Assembly (NCBI GenBank): GCA_037478935.1
Contig: JBBFLR010000002.1
Span: 88,604 to 152,603 of the forward strand
Direction of reading: 5' to 3'
Source of the DNA: Candidatus Methanosuratincola sp.
GTDB lineage: Archaea; Thermoproteota; Methanomethylicia; Methanomethylicales; Methanomethylicaceae
DNA: 64,000 bases
The position numbers and the translations under genes are program-made. Shown piece by piece: positions 33,874 through 42,783 of the stretch. Positions within the stretch are counted from its first letter, which is position 1. Each line of letters starts with the position of its first letter. The notes beneath the pieces were generated by a model, which searched no databases, had not been told where the DNA came from, and saw nothing but the letters and a program-made list of their open reading frames with translations.

Positions 33874-34815
33874 TCACCGCTCCCTTCCAATCCTCTTTCC
33901 CAGGCTGGCGGGACCCCTAACGCCCCTCCCTCCGACAACAAGCGCGATAAGCGCGACAAGATAGGGAAGCAGTGCGAAGAGCTGGTTCATTGAGGCGCCC
34001 GAAAGCTCAGGGAATATTACTCCAATCCTTAGCGACAGAGCCTCGGTGAAACCGAAGAGCAGCGAGCCGGCGAGGGCTCCCCACGGGTTCCACCGCCCCA
34101 GGATGACTATCGAGACAGCGACGAAGCCCCTCGCAGCGACTATCCTGGGATCAAAAGTGTTGAACATCGATATCGTAAGCATTCCGCCAGCCAATCCTGC
34201 TAGGACGCCCTCCGTCAATAGGGCAGCATACCTCATCTTTAAGACGTTTATGCCGAGGTAGGAGGCTATAACAGGATCCTCGCCGATCGACCTGAGGCGG
34301 AGGCCGAACGTTGTCCTGGTCAGAAGCACGTAGATAAGAGGGACGGACAGCAGCCCGAGGTACACAAACCCAGTCTGTGAGAACAGGACCTCCCCCAGGA
34401 ACGGGATCCCGGACAGGATCGGGATAGGCATTGGTCCGAAAAGGTCCCCGAGGTACGGTGAGACGCCCCCGGTGAACAGCACCCTTGTAAAGTAGAGTGT
34501 GAGTCCGCTGGCGAGGAGGTTGATCGCCAGGCCCGAAACCACCTGATCGAGATCGAGATTTATCACCAGGACACCGAAGAGGAGGGTAGTTAGCACCCCG
34601 CCGATTACTGCCGATGCCAGTCCGAGCCAGAGGCTCCCGGCGAAGTAAGCGCCCATGAACCCGGAGAATGCGCCGACGAGCATCGCACCCTGGACGCCCA
34701 AGTTCAGCATCCCTCCCCTCTCGGCGATGGTCTCGCCAAGCGAGGCTAGCAAGAGCGGCGCGGCCACCCTAAGGGTGGCGGCAGCTAGGCCCGCAATCAC
34801 TATCCACTCGATCAT
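33874..34815 (-). CDS. BMP/nucleoside-type ABC transporter permease (second)
   Basis: The product is a 313-residue permease with about nine to ten helices, of the YufQ-like branch-chain permease superfamily. It opens WIVIAGLAAATLRVAAPLLLASLG and contains ERGGMLNLGVQGAMLVGAF, the family motif. GLRLRSIGEDPVIASYLGINV is the cytosolic coupling loop. Its start overlaps the preceding permease gene by four bases. Last gene of the four-gene transporter operon. Confidence 0.92.
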   Translation of the reverse strand: MIEWIVIAGLAAATLRVAAPLLLASLGETIAERGGMLNLGVQGAMLVGAFSGFMGAYFAGSLWLGLASAVIGGVLTTLLFGVLVINLDLDQVVSGLAINLLASGLTLYFTRVLFTGGVSPYLGDLFGPMPIPILSGIPFLGEVLFSQTGFVYLGLLSVPLIYVLLTRTTFGLRLRSIGEDPVIASYLGINVLKMRYAALLTEGVLAGLAGGMLTISMFNTFDPRIVAARGFVAVSIVILGRWNPWGALAGSLLFGFTEALSLRIGVIFPELSGASMNQLFALLPYLVALIALVVGGRGVRGPASLGKRIGRER

Positions 34816-35867
34816 AGCTTCAACACCCCGCGCCTCTCAAGTAAGCGCACCAGTGGCTCAGACGCGAGAACGAATATGAACAGGAGGCCCTGCATCAGGT
34901 CGACTATCCCCATCGGTATGTTCATCGTCCAGGCGAGCGTCGAGGAGCCGTTCATTATCGCGGCCAGGAAGAGGGAGGCCAGCGCAACCCCCAGGGGGTT
35001 GTTATTACCGAGGAGCGCCACCACTATCCCGGTGAAGCCATAGCCAGGGGAAAGGGATCCCCTCACCCTGAACTGGATCCCCATAACCTCAGTTATGCCA
35101 GCGAGTCCGGCCAGAAGTCCACTGAATATAAGCGAGACGAAAATGGTCTTCCCTATCGCCATCCCGCCATACCGTGCGGCTTCCGGGTTCTCCCCTACGA
35201 CCTTAACTTTGAACCCGAACGTCGTCCTCTCAAGCAGGAAATAGACTACGGGCACCAGTGCAAGTGCGAGTGCTACTCCCATGTGGAGGCGGGTTCCCGG
35301 CAGGATTACCGCAAGCGCGGACGATGATGGTATTGCCGCCGACTCCGGGAAGTAAGTGTCAGGGCTCCTGAAAGGGTAAGAGATCATCCACTGCACCAGA
35401 TAGATCCCGACGAAGTTCATCAGGAATGTGGTAATCACCTCGTTGATCCCGAGCTTTACCTTCATCAATGCTGGCCCAGCCGCCCACAGAAGCCCTCCTA
35501 TAGCACCGATTACCAGCGCAGCCACAAGCGATAGAAAACCGCCTCCGATCCCGATCGCCACAATGGTGCCGAGCATTGCCCCTATGTAAAGCTGCCCCTC
35601 TGCCCCGATGTTCCATATCTTGCACTTGAATGAGACGGCTAAGCCCAATGAAACGATGAGTATGGGGGTCATCCTTATCAGGGTCTCTGAGAGGAGGTTT
35701 ATGTCGCCGAAGGCACCCTGAAACAAGTAGATGAATGCGATTATGGGGTTGACGTTGTTTATCAGGAAGACTACCGATGTCACTGCCAGTGTCAGCGCCA
35801 CTGACAGCAGTGCCTTGACGATGGAGCGCTTTGTGCCCCTTGAGACGGTTAGCTGGTTCGCCCCCAA
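34812..35867 (-). CDS. BMP/nucleoside-type ABC transporter permease (first)
   Basis: This is a YufP-like permease of 351 residues with about ten helices. Family features are CKIWNIGAEGQLYIGAMLGT and the coupling loop FKVKVVGENPEAARYGGMAI. It forms the transmembrane channel with the neighbouring permease. It starts 2 bases after the ATPase stop and overlaps the next gene (ATGA), so the subunits are made in stoichiometric order. Confidence 0.92.
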   Translation of the reverse strand: MGANQLTVSRGTKRSIVKALLSVALTLAVTSVVFLINNVNPIIAFIYLFQGAFGDINLLSETLIRMTPILIVSLGLAVSFKCKIWNIGAEGQLYIGAMLGTIVAIGIGGGFLSLVAALVIGAIGGLLWAAGPALMKVKLGINEVITTFLMNFVGIYLVQWMISYPFRSPDTYFPESAAIPSSSALAVILPGTRLHMGVALALALVPVVYFLLERTTFGFKVKVVGENPEAARYGGMAIGKTIFVSLIFSGLLAGLAGITEVMGIQFRVRGSLSPGYGFTGIVVALLGNNNPLGVALASLFLAAIMNGSSTLAWTMNIPMGIVDLMQGLLFIFVLASEPLVRLLERRGVLKL

Positions 35868-35868
35868 C

Positions 35869-37458
35869 TCATTTAGCCCCCAGCATCAGTCTTGAAAGCC
35901 GTTCGATGTCCAAGTTCTCCGGTACGAACTCCCCTACGATCTTGCCACCGAAGACCACACATATCCTGTCGCTCAGCTTCATTATCTCGTCGAGGTCTGA
36001 GGAGACGAGGAGAATCCCGACACCCTTCGACCTTAGCTCGACCAGCTTATTATGCACGGCCTCGGAGGCCTTTATGTCGAGGCCGGCGGTTGGCTGCTCA
36101 GCTATGAGGACCACCCCGCCGTTTGAGAGCTCCCTGGCCACTATGAGCTTCTGTATGTTCCCGCCCGAGAGGTTCTCTACAGATGCGCATGGATCCGAAG
36201 CCTTTATCGAGAAGCGGGAGATCAGGCTTTCGGCGTTCTTGAGCATTGATGCCCTGTCAATTATCCTGTTCTTGCTCATTGGTGGCTTCTCGATGCACTT
36301 GAGAGCCAAGTTTTCGTGAATTCCCATTGTGAGCACAACCCCCCTGTGCATCCTGTCCTCGGGTATGTAGGAGACGCCATTCTCAATTATGAAGCTTGTC
36401 GGCTTGTTCGTGATGTCCTGCGAGGAGAGCCTTACTGTCCCTGATTCGACCTTCCTTAGTCCGGTTATTGCCTCCACCAGCTCCTTCTGTCCGTTTCCTG
36501 CAACCCCTGCGATTCCGACGATCTCCCCGGATCTGATCTCCAAGCTCAGCCCGTCAACTGCAGTCCGCCCGCGATCGTCGTTTACCCTGAGAGACTCCAC
36601 TTTGAGGACCGTATCGCCAGGGGTACCGCGCCCCAACGATGAGGCGGGAACCATGCCCTCGACCACAAGCGAGGCCAAGAGGGCTTCGTTGGCTTCAGAG
36701 GTCGGAATAGTCTTGATCACCCTTCCACCGCGCAGTACAGTTATCCGGTCACTTATCTGGAGGGCTTCTTTCATCTTGTGAGTGATTAACACGATCGTCT
36801 TTCCGGAGGACTTCAAATCCCTTATCATCTTGAAGAAGGAGTCCACTTCGATTGGCGTCAAGACCGAAGTAGGCTCGTCGAGTATCAGGATCCTGACGTC
36901 CTGGCAGAGCAGCCGGAGGATCTCGACCAACTGCCTCTTGCCAACCGGTAGGCTTTCGATCTTAGATTCAGGGTCGATCTCGAGCCCCATCTCCTTCGAT
37001 ACAGCAATTATCTTTTCGTCGACCTTCTTCAGATCCAGCCAGGCGGACGATGCAAGGACCAAGGCAACATTCTCCCGCACGGTGAACTCAGGGATGAGCG
37101 TGAAGTGCTGGTGTACCATCCCTATCCCGAGCCGGGATGCGTCCCTCGGATCTCTAATTCTTGCGGGTTTACCATCAATGAAAATTTCTCCGGAGTCTGG
37201 TTTCAGGATCCCTGAGATTATCCGCATCAGGGTTGTCTTCCCGGCACCGTTCTCACCTAGGATGGCATGGACCTCACCCTTCAGTATCCCCAGGGTCACA
37301 TCACGGTTAGCCACGGTGCCGTTCGCGAAGGTCTTGGATACGCCTTTGAGGAATATAGCATACGCTTCGTTCGGAACGCCTGTACTATCTCCTTTACCCT
37401 CAAAAAAAGGGGGGGAAAGTGGCGTGATTGCCACCTCCTTATGGACTTGGTGGATCAA
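35869..37458 (-). CDS. BMP/nucleoside-type ABC transporter ATPase with two ABC domains
   Basis: This 529-residue protein has tandem ABC modules. The first has ILGENGAGKTTLMRIISG and RILILDEPTSVLTPIEV. The second has a degenerate P-loop GIAGVAGNGQKELVEAI, signature ENLSGGNIQKLIVAREL and IAEQPTAGLDIKA. This matches the YufO/RbsA-like ATPase of nucleoside (BMP-type) importers. The start is unclear: the TTG at 37458 overlaps the binding-protein gene by 20 bases, and a GTG at 37434 abuts a GGAGG sequence. Confidence 0.93.
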   Translation of the reverse strand: MIHQVHKEVAITPLSPPFFEGKGDSTGVPNEAYAIFLKGVSKTFANGTVANRDVTLGILKGEVHAILGENGAGKTTLMRIISGILKPDSGEIFIDGKPARIRDPRDASRLGIGMVHQHFTLIPEFTVRENVALVLASSAWLDLKKVDEKIIAVSKEMGLEIDPESKIESLPVGKRQLVEILRLLCQDVRILILDEPTSVLTPIEVDSFFKMIRDLKSSGKTIVLITHKMKEALQISDRITVLRGGRVIKTIPTSEANEALLASLVVEGMVPASSLGRGTPGDTVLKVESLRVNDDRGRTAVDGLSLEIRSGEIVGIAGVAGNGQKELVEAITGLRKVESGTVRLSSQDITNKPTSFIIENGVSYIPEDRMHRGVVLTMGIHENLALKCIEKPPMSKNRIIDRASMLKNAESLISRFSIKASDPCASVENLSGGNIQKLIVARELSNGGVVLIAEQPTAGLDIKASEAVHNKLVELRSKGVGILLVSSDLDEIMKLSDRICVVFGGKIVGEFVPENLDIERLSRLMLGAK

Positions 37459-38443
37459 AATTGAGTGGAACTACCACTGAGCCGTTCAAGATCTGCTGCA
37501 CAAGCGTGTCGCTATAGGCCTTCGCCTCAGGGAACTTGGCGGCATTGACCGGGTTCCAGACGAACTTGGACGAGCCCTTGCTCATCGAAGCGATGTAATC
37601 GCCCGGGGTGAAAGTCCCGTTCTGGGCGCGCTGTATGAGCTCCTTTACCATCGGGTAGGTGTCCCAGACCACGCTCCCGATCACTGCCTCAGACGCATTG
37701 TTCTGATCCACAATATTACCAAAGGCGTAGGCAATTATCTTGCCAGTGTTGTCCTTGCATGCCTCAAAGACTCCGTATCTCTCCGAGTATATCACGTCGA
37801 CACCGGACTCGATAAGCCCGGCGGCGGCCTCCTTAGCCTTCGAGGGCGCGTACCAGTCATAGATATAGGAAATGACGATGTTAACGCTGGGGTTCACTGA
37901 CTTAGCCCCTGCGATGAAACCGTTCAGTAGGTTGTCGACATCTCCGACTCCCGGGAATGCAGTGACTATGCCTATCTTACTCGTGTTGGTTATCTTGGCC
38001 GCGATTGCGCCGGCGACATAGGCAGCCTCCTGTATGTGGTAGTCATAGAGGACGGTATTGTTCCCGTAGTTCATGTTCATGCCCGAACCCTGTGCGAAGA
38101 AGACGCTCCTGTACTGGGCCGCGGTCGTGTTTGTCACAGGGTGGTAACTCCAGCTGTGCGGGAAGATCATCTTGAAGCCGGCAGAGACGTACTGTGTCAT
38201 CACCATCGCAACCGCCGAGTCGCCAACGTTCTCGGAGTAGTTGTATGCGATCCCCAGTTCGTTCTTCGCCTTCAATAGAGATTGGTGCAGGGCCTGGTTC
38301 CATGGCTCTTCCAAGGGGGATATGTAGATCGCCGCTACCTTGAACTGCTCTGGCTGAGGGGGCAATGTTGTTGTGTAGTAGTAGGCTCCAGCAATCACTA
38401 TGATTGCTACAACAATCAAACCTATCACAAACGAGGTCTTCAT
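37439..38443 (-). CDS. BMP-family ABC transporter substrate-binding protein
   Basis: An N-terminal membrane anchor (SFVIGLIVVAIIVIAGAYYY) is followed by a BMP/PnrA-like periplasmic-binding domain beginning FKVAAIYISPLEEPWNQALH. GIVTAFPGVGDVDNLLNGF and GVDVIYSERYGVFEACKDN are family-like segments. Bacterial relatives bind purine nucleosides; some archaeal relatives take other ligands. The tether would hold it outside the membrane. The ATG at 38443 is chosen over a TTG at 38449. It is the first gene of the operon. Confidence 0.9.
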   Translation of the reverse strand: MKTSFVIGLIVVAIIVIAGAYYYTTTLPPQPEQFKVAAIYISPLEEPWNQALHQSLLKAKNELGIAYNYSENVGDSAVAMVMTQYVSAGFKMIFPHSWSYHPVTNTTAAQYRSVFFAQGSGMNMNYGNNTVLYDYHIQEAAYVAGAIAAKITNTSKIGIVTAFPGVGDVDNLLNGFIAGAKSVNPSVNIVISYIYDWYAPSKAKEAAAGLIESGVDVIYSERYGVFEACKDNTGKIIAYAFGNIVDQNNASEAVIGSVVWDTYPMVKELIQRAQNGTFTPGDYIASMSKGSSKFVWNPVNAAKFPEAKAYSDTLVQQILNGSVVVPLNFDPPSP

Positions 38444-38534
38444 AAACAATCACCCATATCCGACTTTAACTTTTATTAGCCCGTATAAAAATTTTTTTTA
38501 CATAAAAGAATCAATTACCATGAACTAGTAAATT

Positions 38535-39290
38535 TCACACGGGTATCCCGAAGAAGCGCGACGCGTTGGCGGTTGTGACTTCGACGACATCCGCCACTGG
38601 GATCCTCTTTATTTCAGCCACCTTGACAGCAGAGTGCATCAAGTTCGCAGGCTCATTCCTTTCGCCCCTGACAGGCGAGAGGACGGGGGAGTCGGTCTCC
38701 AGCATCATCGATTCGAGCGGCAGCAGGCGGACAAGCTTCTGCTTCTGCTCAGAATGGACCACCGAAGTCGGTATGGAGAAAAAGAACCCCTTCTTCGCCG
38801 CGGCCAGGGCATCCCCGGACTTGCCGTCGAAGGCATGCATTAGAACCTTTTCAACACCTTCCGAGTAGAGCACCTCCAAGGCCTTTCTCCCCGCGCTTCT
38901 GGAATGGACGACCAAGGGCTTGTCCAGCGACATAGCAGCCCTTATGCACTCCCTGAAATGCCGTTCCTGGGTTTCCATAAGGGGCGGATCCCTGATGTAG
39001 AAGTGATCTAGGCCGACCTCCCCGACGCCGACAATTGGGGCAGCATTCAGGGCTGCTCTGAAAGCGGTGAGCTTCTCCTCAGACAGTAAAGTGGGATCGA
39101 GCCCCACAGTCAAGTATACGTAACCGCTGTGCTGCTCAACGATCTTCTTCGCTGAAGGCAGATCTGCCGGGTCGGTTATCGAGGTCACAACCGCAAGGAC
39201 TCCCGCACCCTTTGCCCGCCCTATTACCTCAGCCAGGTCACTGAAGGCAGGATCAGTCAGGTGTGCATGGACGTCTATCAAAATCAGCAC
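38535..39290 (-). CDS. tatD: TatD-family metal-dependent deoxyribonuclease
   Basis: The TIM-barrel hydrolase motifs are present: IDVHAHLTDPAF, VGVGEVGLDHFYI, PLVVHSRSAGRKALEVL, LMHAFDGKSG and MLETDSPVLSPVRGERNEP. The His and Asp residues coordinate two metals. TatD enzymes process DNA or RNA ends. The length of 251 is normal. The gene begins with GTG at 39290, stands alone, and faces the proteasome operon on the same strand. Confidence 0.93.
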   Translation of the reverse strand: MLILIDVHAHLTDPAFSDLAEVIGRAKGAGVLAVVTSITDPADLPSAKKIVEQHSGYVYLTVGLDPTLLSEEKLTAFRAALNAAPIVGVGEVGLDHFYIRDPPLMETQERHFRECIRAAMSLDKPLVVHSRSAGRKALEVLYSEGVEKVLMHAFDGKSGDALAAAKKGFFFSIPTSVVHSEQKQKLVRLLPLESMMLETDSPVLSPVRGERNEPANLMHSAVKVAEIKRIPVADVVEVTTANASRFFGIPV

Positions 39291-39397
39291 CAGTATAGAA
39301 GAACGTCAAGGAACTAAAAGAGCTTTTGTGGAGCGACTGTTGGCTGTCTCCAACGAAGCCGAAGCGCCTTAACTTACTCCAAGGGATGAGAAAAAAA

Positions 39398-40084
39398 TCA
39401 GGAGGGCGACTCCGAGTCGAGAGCCTCCTTCAGGCACAGCTTCTTGAAGGACATACCCTTCGCAATGCCGACCTCAACAGGGCTCTCCCCGTCCTCGGCG
39501 CTCGAAAGCGCCTTCACAGCCAAGTTTATGGCATCCCTCATATTGATCTCGGGCCTGTACTCGCCCCTCAGGAGGGAGACTGCGGCTTCGCTGTTCTTTC
39601 CAATAGCCAATGCCTTTCCGCTGAGCAAGAGGCCGCGCGTGTCGATCTGGAAGATGTGGTTTCCGACCCTGTCCGAGCCTATCACTATGAGAGAGGCACC
39701 CAGCGGTCTCACGTTCCCGTACCTGGTGAACTGGTACATGAACTGCCCCAGCTGGTTGACGAGCGTCCTTACGTCTATAGGGTCCTCAAAGACGAGCCTG
39801 TGACGCTGCGCTTCGACCCTTGCCTGATCGACGAGCAGCTGTATGTCCCCCGTGAAGCCGGCACCCGCGATCCCTATGTTCTCGTCCACCATGTGTATCT
39901 TCTCCATAGGGTCCAGGAGCGGGTCAGGCTCCTTTGTGCGTGCCACCATCACTGCAAATCCCTTGCCCCTGATGGCGACTACGGGCGATCCGTACTTAGC
40001 CGCCTCGGCGGCGTACTCAACCTGGACCAGCCGCCCGTCGGGCGTGTACATCATGTAAGCCCCCTCAGATCCCCTCGGGAGCAT
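39398..40084 (-). CDS. psmA: Proteasome alpha subunit with atypical N-terminus
   Basis: The alpha-type N-terminal helix signature is MMYTPDGRLVQVEYAAEAA. The rest of the Ntn fold follows without a catalytic threonine. Alpha rings gate the 20S chamber and bind regulatory ATPases. The usual gate motif YDR before the SPDGR segment is absent; instead the protein starts MLPRGSEGAYMM. At 228 residues it is slightly short. Its ATG overlaps the beta-subunit stop (TAATG), so both are made from one mRNA, beta first. Confidence 0.92.
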   Translation of the reverse strand: MLPRGSEGAYMMYTPDGRLVQVEYAAEAAKYGSPVVAIRGKGFAVMVARTKEPDPLLDPMEKIHMVDENIGIAGAGFTGDIQLLVDQARVEAQRHRLVFEDPIDVRTLVNQLGQFMYQFTRYGNVRPLGASLIVIGSDRVGNHIFQIDTRGLLLSGKALAIGKNSEAAVSLLRGEYRPEINMRDAINLAVKALSSAEDGESPVEVGIAKGMSFKKLCLKEALDSESPS

Positions 40085-40674
40085 TAGGCAGCACCCCCCG
40101 CGTCCAGAAATTCCGAGCCCTTCTCTGTTATCACCATGACCTGGACGCCGTTCCCTGATCCGGGATCCCTCTCCATCGCAGCTCGTACTGCCCTCTTTGC
40201 GATCTCAGCCCCCTCCTTGACTGTGAGTCCCTCCCTGAACGAGGCCTCGAGCAGCCCGTAAGCCATGGGTGATCCGGACCCTGAGGACGTGAACATCTCG
40301 TCTGTCACAGCGCCGCTAATGTCCGCCTCGAAGACGTTCGGACCGGTCTCGTCGACGCCAGCTACGAGGAGCTCCGTGATGTATGGGGAATAATTCCTCA
40401 TGCCGGAGTAAAGCATGTTCGAGAGCAGCTTCGCAACCTCCTTGACGGTGAGGGGGAAGCCGCGGTTGAACTCGATCAGTTTAGCCTCTGCCTTCACCAG
40501 ATTGACCAAGTAATTGGCATCAGAAAGCTGACCTGCGATCGCTACCGCCTTACGGCTATCTATCGGGTATATCTTTTTAACAGCCTTCGAACCTATCATG
40601 CCGCCCTTACTGGCACGCCTATCAGAGGCGAGCACTACGCCGTCTGCGCACTTAATTGCCACGATTGTTGTCAT
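40084..40674 (-). CDS. psmB: Proteasome beta subunit, catalytic
   Basis: From the ATG at 40674 the product starts MTTIVAIKCADGVVLASDRR. Removal of Met, or Met plus one Thr, would expose the N-terminal nucleophilic threonine. The usual multi-residue propeptide is therefore missing. Asp17- and Lys33-equivalents are visible in ASDRRAS and GSKAVKKIY, and GSGSPMAYGLLE is the conserved Ser region. A longer frame from 40701 adds nine residues with no family support. It is cotranscribed with the alpha subunit. Confidence 0.93.
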   Translation of the reverse strand: MTTIVAIKCADGVVLASDRRASKGGMIGSKAVKKIYPIDSRKAVAIAGQLSDANYLVNLVKAEAKLIEFNRGFPLTVKEVAKLLSNMLYSGMRNYSPYITELLVAGVDETGPNVFEADISGAVTDEMFTSSGSGSPMAYGLLEASFREGLTVKEGAEIAKRAVRAAMERDPGSGNGVQVMVITEKGSEFLDAGGAA

Positions 40675-40763
40675 AACGACCACACGAATATCCTGCGTCA
40701 CAATGAATCTTATAGACTAGATTTTGCTGAACCAAGTCACACCCTTGGCGAAAACGACTGTAT

Positions 40764-41321
40764 TCAGTTATCCGGGCTCTGCCCCCTGCCGTATATCGCA
40801 TTTATTATCTTCGTGAAGAGTCGAGAGGCCATCTCCATTGCCCTCGCCTCCTCGTTTGGCGGGAATGATTCGAGGGCCACCTCGAGCACTTCTCTCCCGA
40901 CGTTTAACCCTACCTGTATCTCCCCGTCCTCGCTAACCCATTTCAGGTTGCAGTAGCCGTTTTCAGAGGAGGCGCCCAGCCAACGCATCCCACCGAACCA
41001 CCTCCCCTTCAGCTGGCTCTCAACAAACTGCAAGTTGGCCCCCGGAGGTAAGTAGGACGTGCCTACCACTATCCTCTTAGACGCGGACCCCGTGCGTCTA
41101 GCCGCCCTCATCCCCTTAGGGGTGATCGTGTAACCCTCGTTGTCCTTCCAGACATAGCCCTGTGACTGTAGGCGACTGAGTCCCCTGGACAGCCTCTCCT
41201 GATGGATCTTAAGCGTCCTCTTAATGCCTTGGAAGCTGAACCTGGTCTGTGAGTCCGAGGCCATCAGCCTCAACACTCTGTCTTCGACTTCGCCTAACCC
41301 TGCGGAACTGCCCATCAGCAT
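40764..41321 (-). CDS. Winged-helix DNA-binding protein, probable regulator
   Basis: The longest frame reaches 41663, but its first 110 codons are antisense to the divergent hydrolase gene. A TATA-like AAATATAA near 41343-41350 puts transcription start at about the ATG at 41321, giving a leaderless 185-residue protein. A winged helix (about 10-75) has FQGIKRTLKIHQERLSRGLS as recognition region and GYTITPKGMRAARRTGS as wing. The C-terminal domain is beta-rich and of unknown ligand. It diverges from the MBL-fold gene, which it may control. Confidence 0.65.
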   Translation of the reverse strand: MLMGSSAGLGEVEDRVLRLMASDSQTRFSFQGIKRTLKIHQERLSRGLSRLQSQGYVWKDNEGYTITPKGMRAARRTGSASKRIVVGTSYLPPGANLQFVESQLKGRWFGGMRWLGASSENGYCNLKWVSEDGEIQVGLNVGREVLEVALESFPPNEEARAMEMASRLFTKIINAIYGRGQSPDN

Positions 41322-41462
41322 GACCCCAATATGTTTCTTTGCGTTATATTTTCTTCCGTTATATTTAGGCTTTTTGCAATCTGGTAGAGGTGTGAAGCGA
41401 CAGGGATCCTGACCCGAGCAAAGGAGATATATCCTTGCAGTTTGAATTCGATTGTGACTGAG

Positions 41463-42383
41463 ATGAGAGTCAACCAGATTAAGGTCCCTTTTCCTAGCGA
41501 GTACGGGAGCGGCAGGGGCACGAATGCGTATCTGCTCGAGGGGGAGCTCAAGATCCTCGTCGACTCCGGGCTCGACAGCGAAGAGAATAGGAGGTTCATA
41601 CGGAAGGCGCTCCAGAAGGCGGGGGCATGGGATCTTGATGTCATATTGCTGACACACGGGCATCTAGATCACTTCAGCCTAGGCGTGTACATCCAGCAGG
41701 AGACAGGCGCAGTATTGATGGTACACGAAGCCGACTCAGAGATGCTCTCAGACTATGGCAGCCATTTTTCAAAGCAGTTCGAAGAAACGTATGAGCATGC
41801 GGTGGAGGGCGGCTTCGATCCAAGCATACTAGGGGAGGCGAGGATCAAGCTAGTCACCGCGGCTTCGATTATCTCTAGGCCTGCCGTCCATGAAACATTT
41901 ACAGAAACTTGCCTCGCAGGCGGGACGGTGAAGACCATTCGGCTGCCAGGGCACACAGAGGGCAGCATAGGCGTTGTCGTCGGGGATTCGGTCTTCTGCG
42001 GAGACGCAGCGATCGAGGGCAGCACCGCTGTAAGGGACCTCAAGGAGGAGTTCGATTCGCTGGAGAAACTCAAGGTTTTTAAAGGGGTGTACCCTGGGCA
42101 CGAGAGGTCGCCGCTCACGAGGGCGGACATTGAAGCACTGGAGGTCCACTTTGTTTCAAGACTGGAGGAGGTGCTCAAAGCGACTAAGGGAGGGGCGACG
42201 CTCAAGGAAATAGTGGTTTCACTCTACAGGGGGTTAGACATGGGTCAGGCGCCCTACAGATTGATACTCCCCATAAACCAGGCAGTCACCTACCTGAAGT
42301 ACCTGGAGACCGAGGGACATGTTGAGAAAAGGGGAAGGATGTGGTACTCCTTCAGAGAGAGCCTCTCTTCACCGGTTGGCTAG
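41463..42383 (+). CDS. Metallo-beta-lactamase-fold hydrolase with winged C-terminus
   Basis: The metal-binding motif LTHGHLDHF lies at about residues 60-68. Further ligands are in RLPGHTEGSIGVVVG, SVFCGDAA and VYPGHERSP. It resembles the glyoxalase II/LACTB2-like group. After the hydrolase domain, about 60 residues (QAVTYLKYLETEGHVEKRGR) form a winged-helix-like tail often seen in LACTB2 relatives. Thioester or nucleic acid substrates are possible. The ATG at 41463 is chosen. It converges with the COG2522-like regulator, overlapping by 15 bases. Confidence 0.85.
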   Translation: MRVNQIKVPFPSEYGSGRGTNAYLLEGELKILVDSGLDSEENRRFIRKALQKAGAWDLDVILLTHGHLDHFSLGVYIQQETGAVLMVHEADSEMLSDYGSHFSKQFEETYEHAVEGGFDPSILGEARIKLVTAASIISRPAVHETFTETCLAGGTVKTIRLPGHTEGSIGVVVGDSVFCGDAAIEGSTAVRDLKEEFDSLEKLKVFKGVYPGHERSPLTRADIEALEVHFVSRLEEVLKATKGGATLKEIVVSLYRGLDMGQAPYRLILPINQAVTYLKYLETEGHVEKRGRMWYSFRESLSSPVG

Positions 42384-42731
42384 TATCTCCTCAACCCTTT
42401 CCCAGAACGATGCCTCTCTCCTGATTATCTTACAGAGACCGCAGAATTCCTCGAAGACGAGGTCGTCATCGCTGCGGTCGCGCATCAGCTCTTCGGAGAT
42501 CCTGGCAACAGCTGCCTTAACCTCAGGCATCTTTTCCAGCTCTGAGGCCATCTTTGCTCCGCGCTTCGACTTTAGATAGTGGCTTATGGCAGCCTGGGTC
42601 ACGCCCAGCCTTGACGCGACCTCGGACTGTGAGAGCTTGTACTTGCTCATCATGTTCTTGGCAACCATCGACCTGAAGACCGGCAAAACGTAGCGGGAGA
42701 CGACCTCACAAGAAGGGCGCATGTCAGTCAC
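42369..42731 (-). CDS. COG2522-type helix-turn-helix regulator with cysteine tail
   Basis: The helix-turn-helix is KYKLSQSEVASRLGVTQAAISHYLKSKRG at about residues 30-58, preceded by a Cys (PSCEVV). A C-terminal FCGLCKIIRR pair could form a metal or Fe-S site with it, as in COG2522 archaeal regulators. The redox-sensing suggestion is inference. The 3' ends of this gene and the MBL-fold hydrolase overlap. Confidence 0.8.
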   Translation of the reverse strand: MTDMRPSCEVVSRYVLPVFRSMVAKNMMSKYKLSQSEVASRLGVTQAAISHYLKSKRGAKMASELEKMPEVKAAVARISEELMRDRSDDDLVFEEFCGLCKIIRREASFWERVEEILANR

Positions 42732-42783
42732 CTAAGGAAACTCGGTTGTATATAGTTGTCGGAAGAAGGTTAATCAAAATCTA

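Noticed and set aside
41322-41663. N-terminal extension of the winged-helix protein at 40764-41321
   Set aside because: The extension is antisense to the coding sequence of the divergent MBL-fold gene, and a TATA-like box fits the internal ATG.
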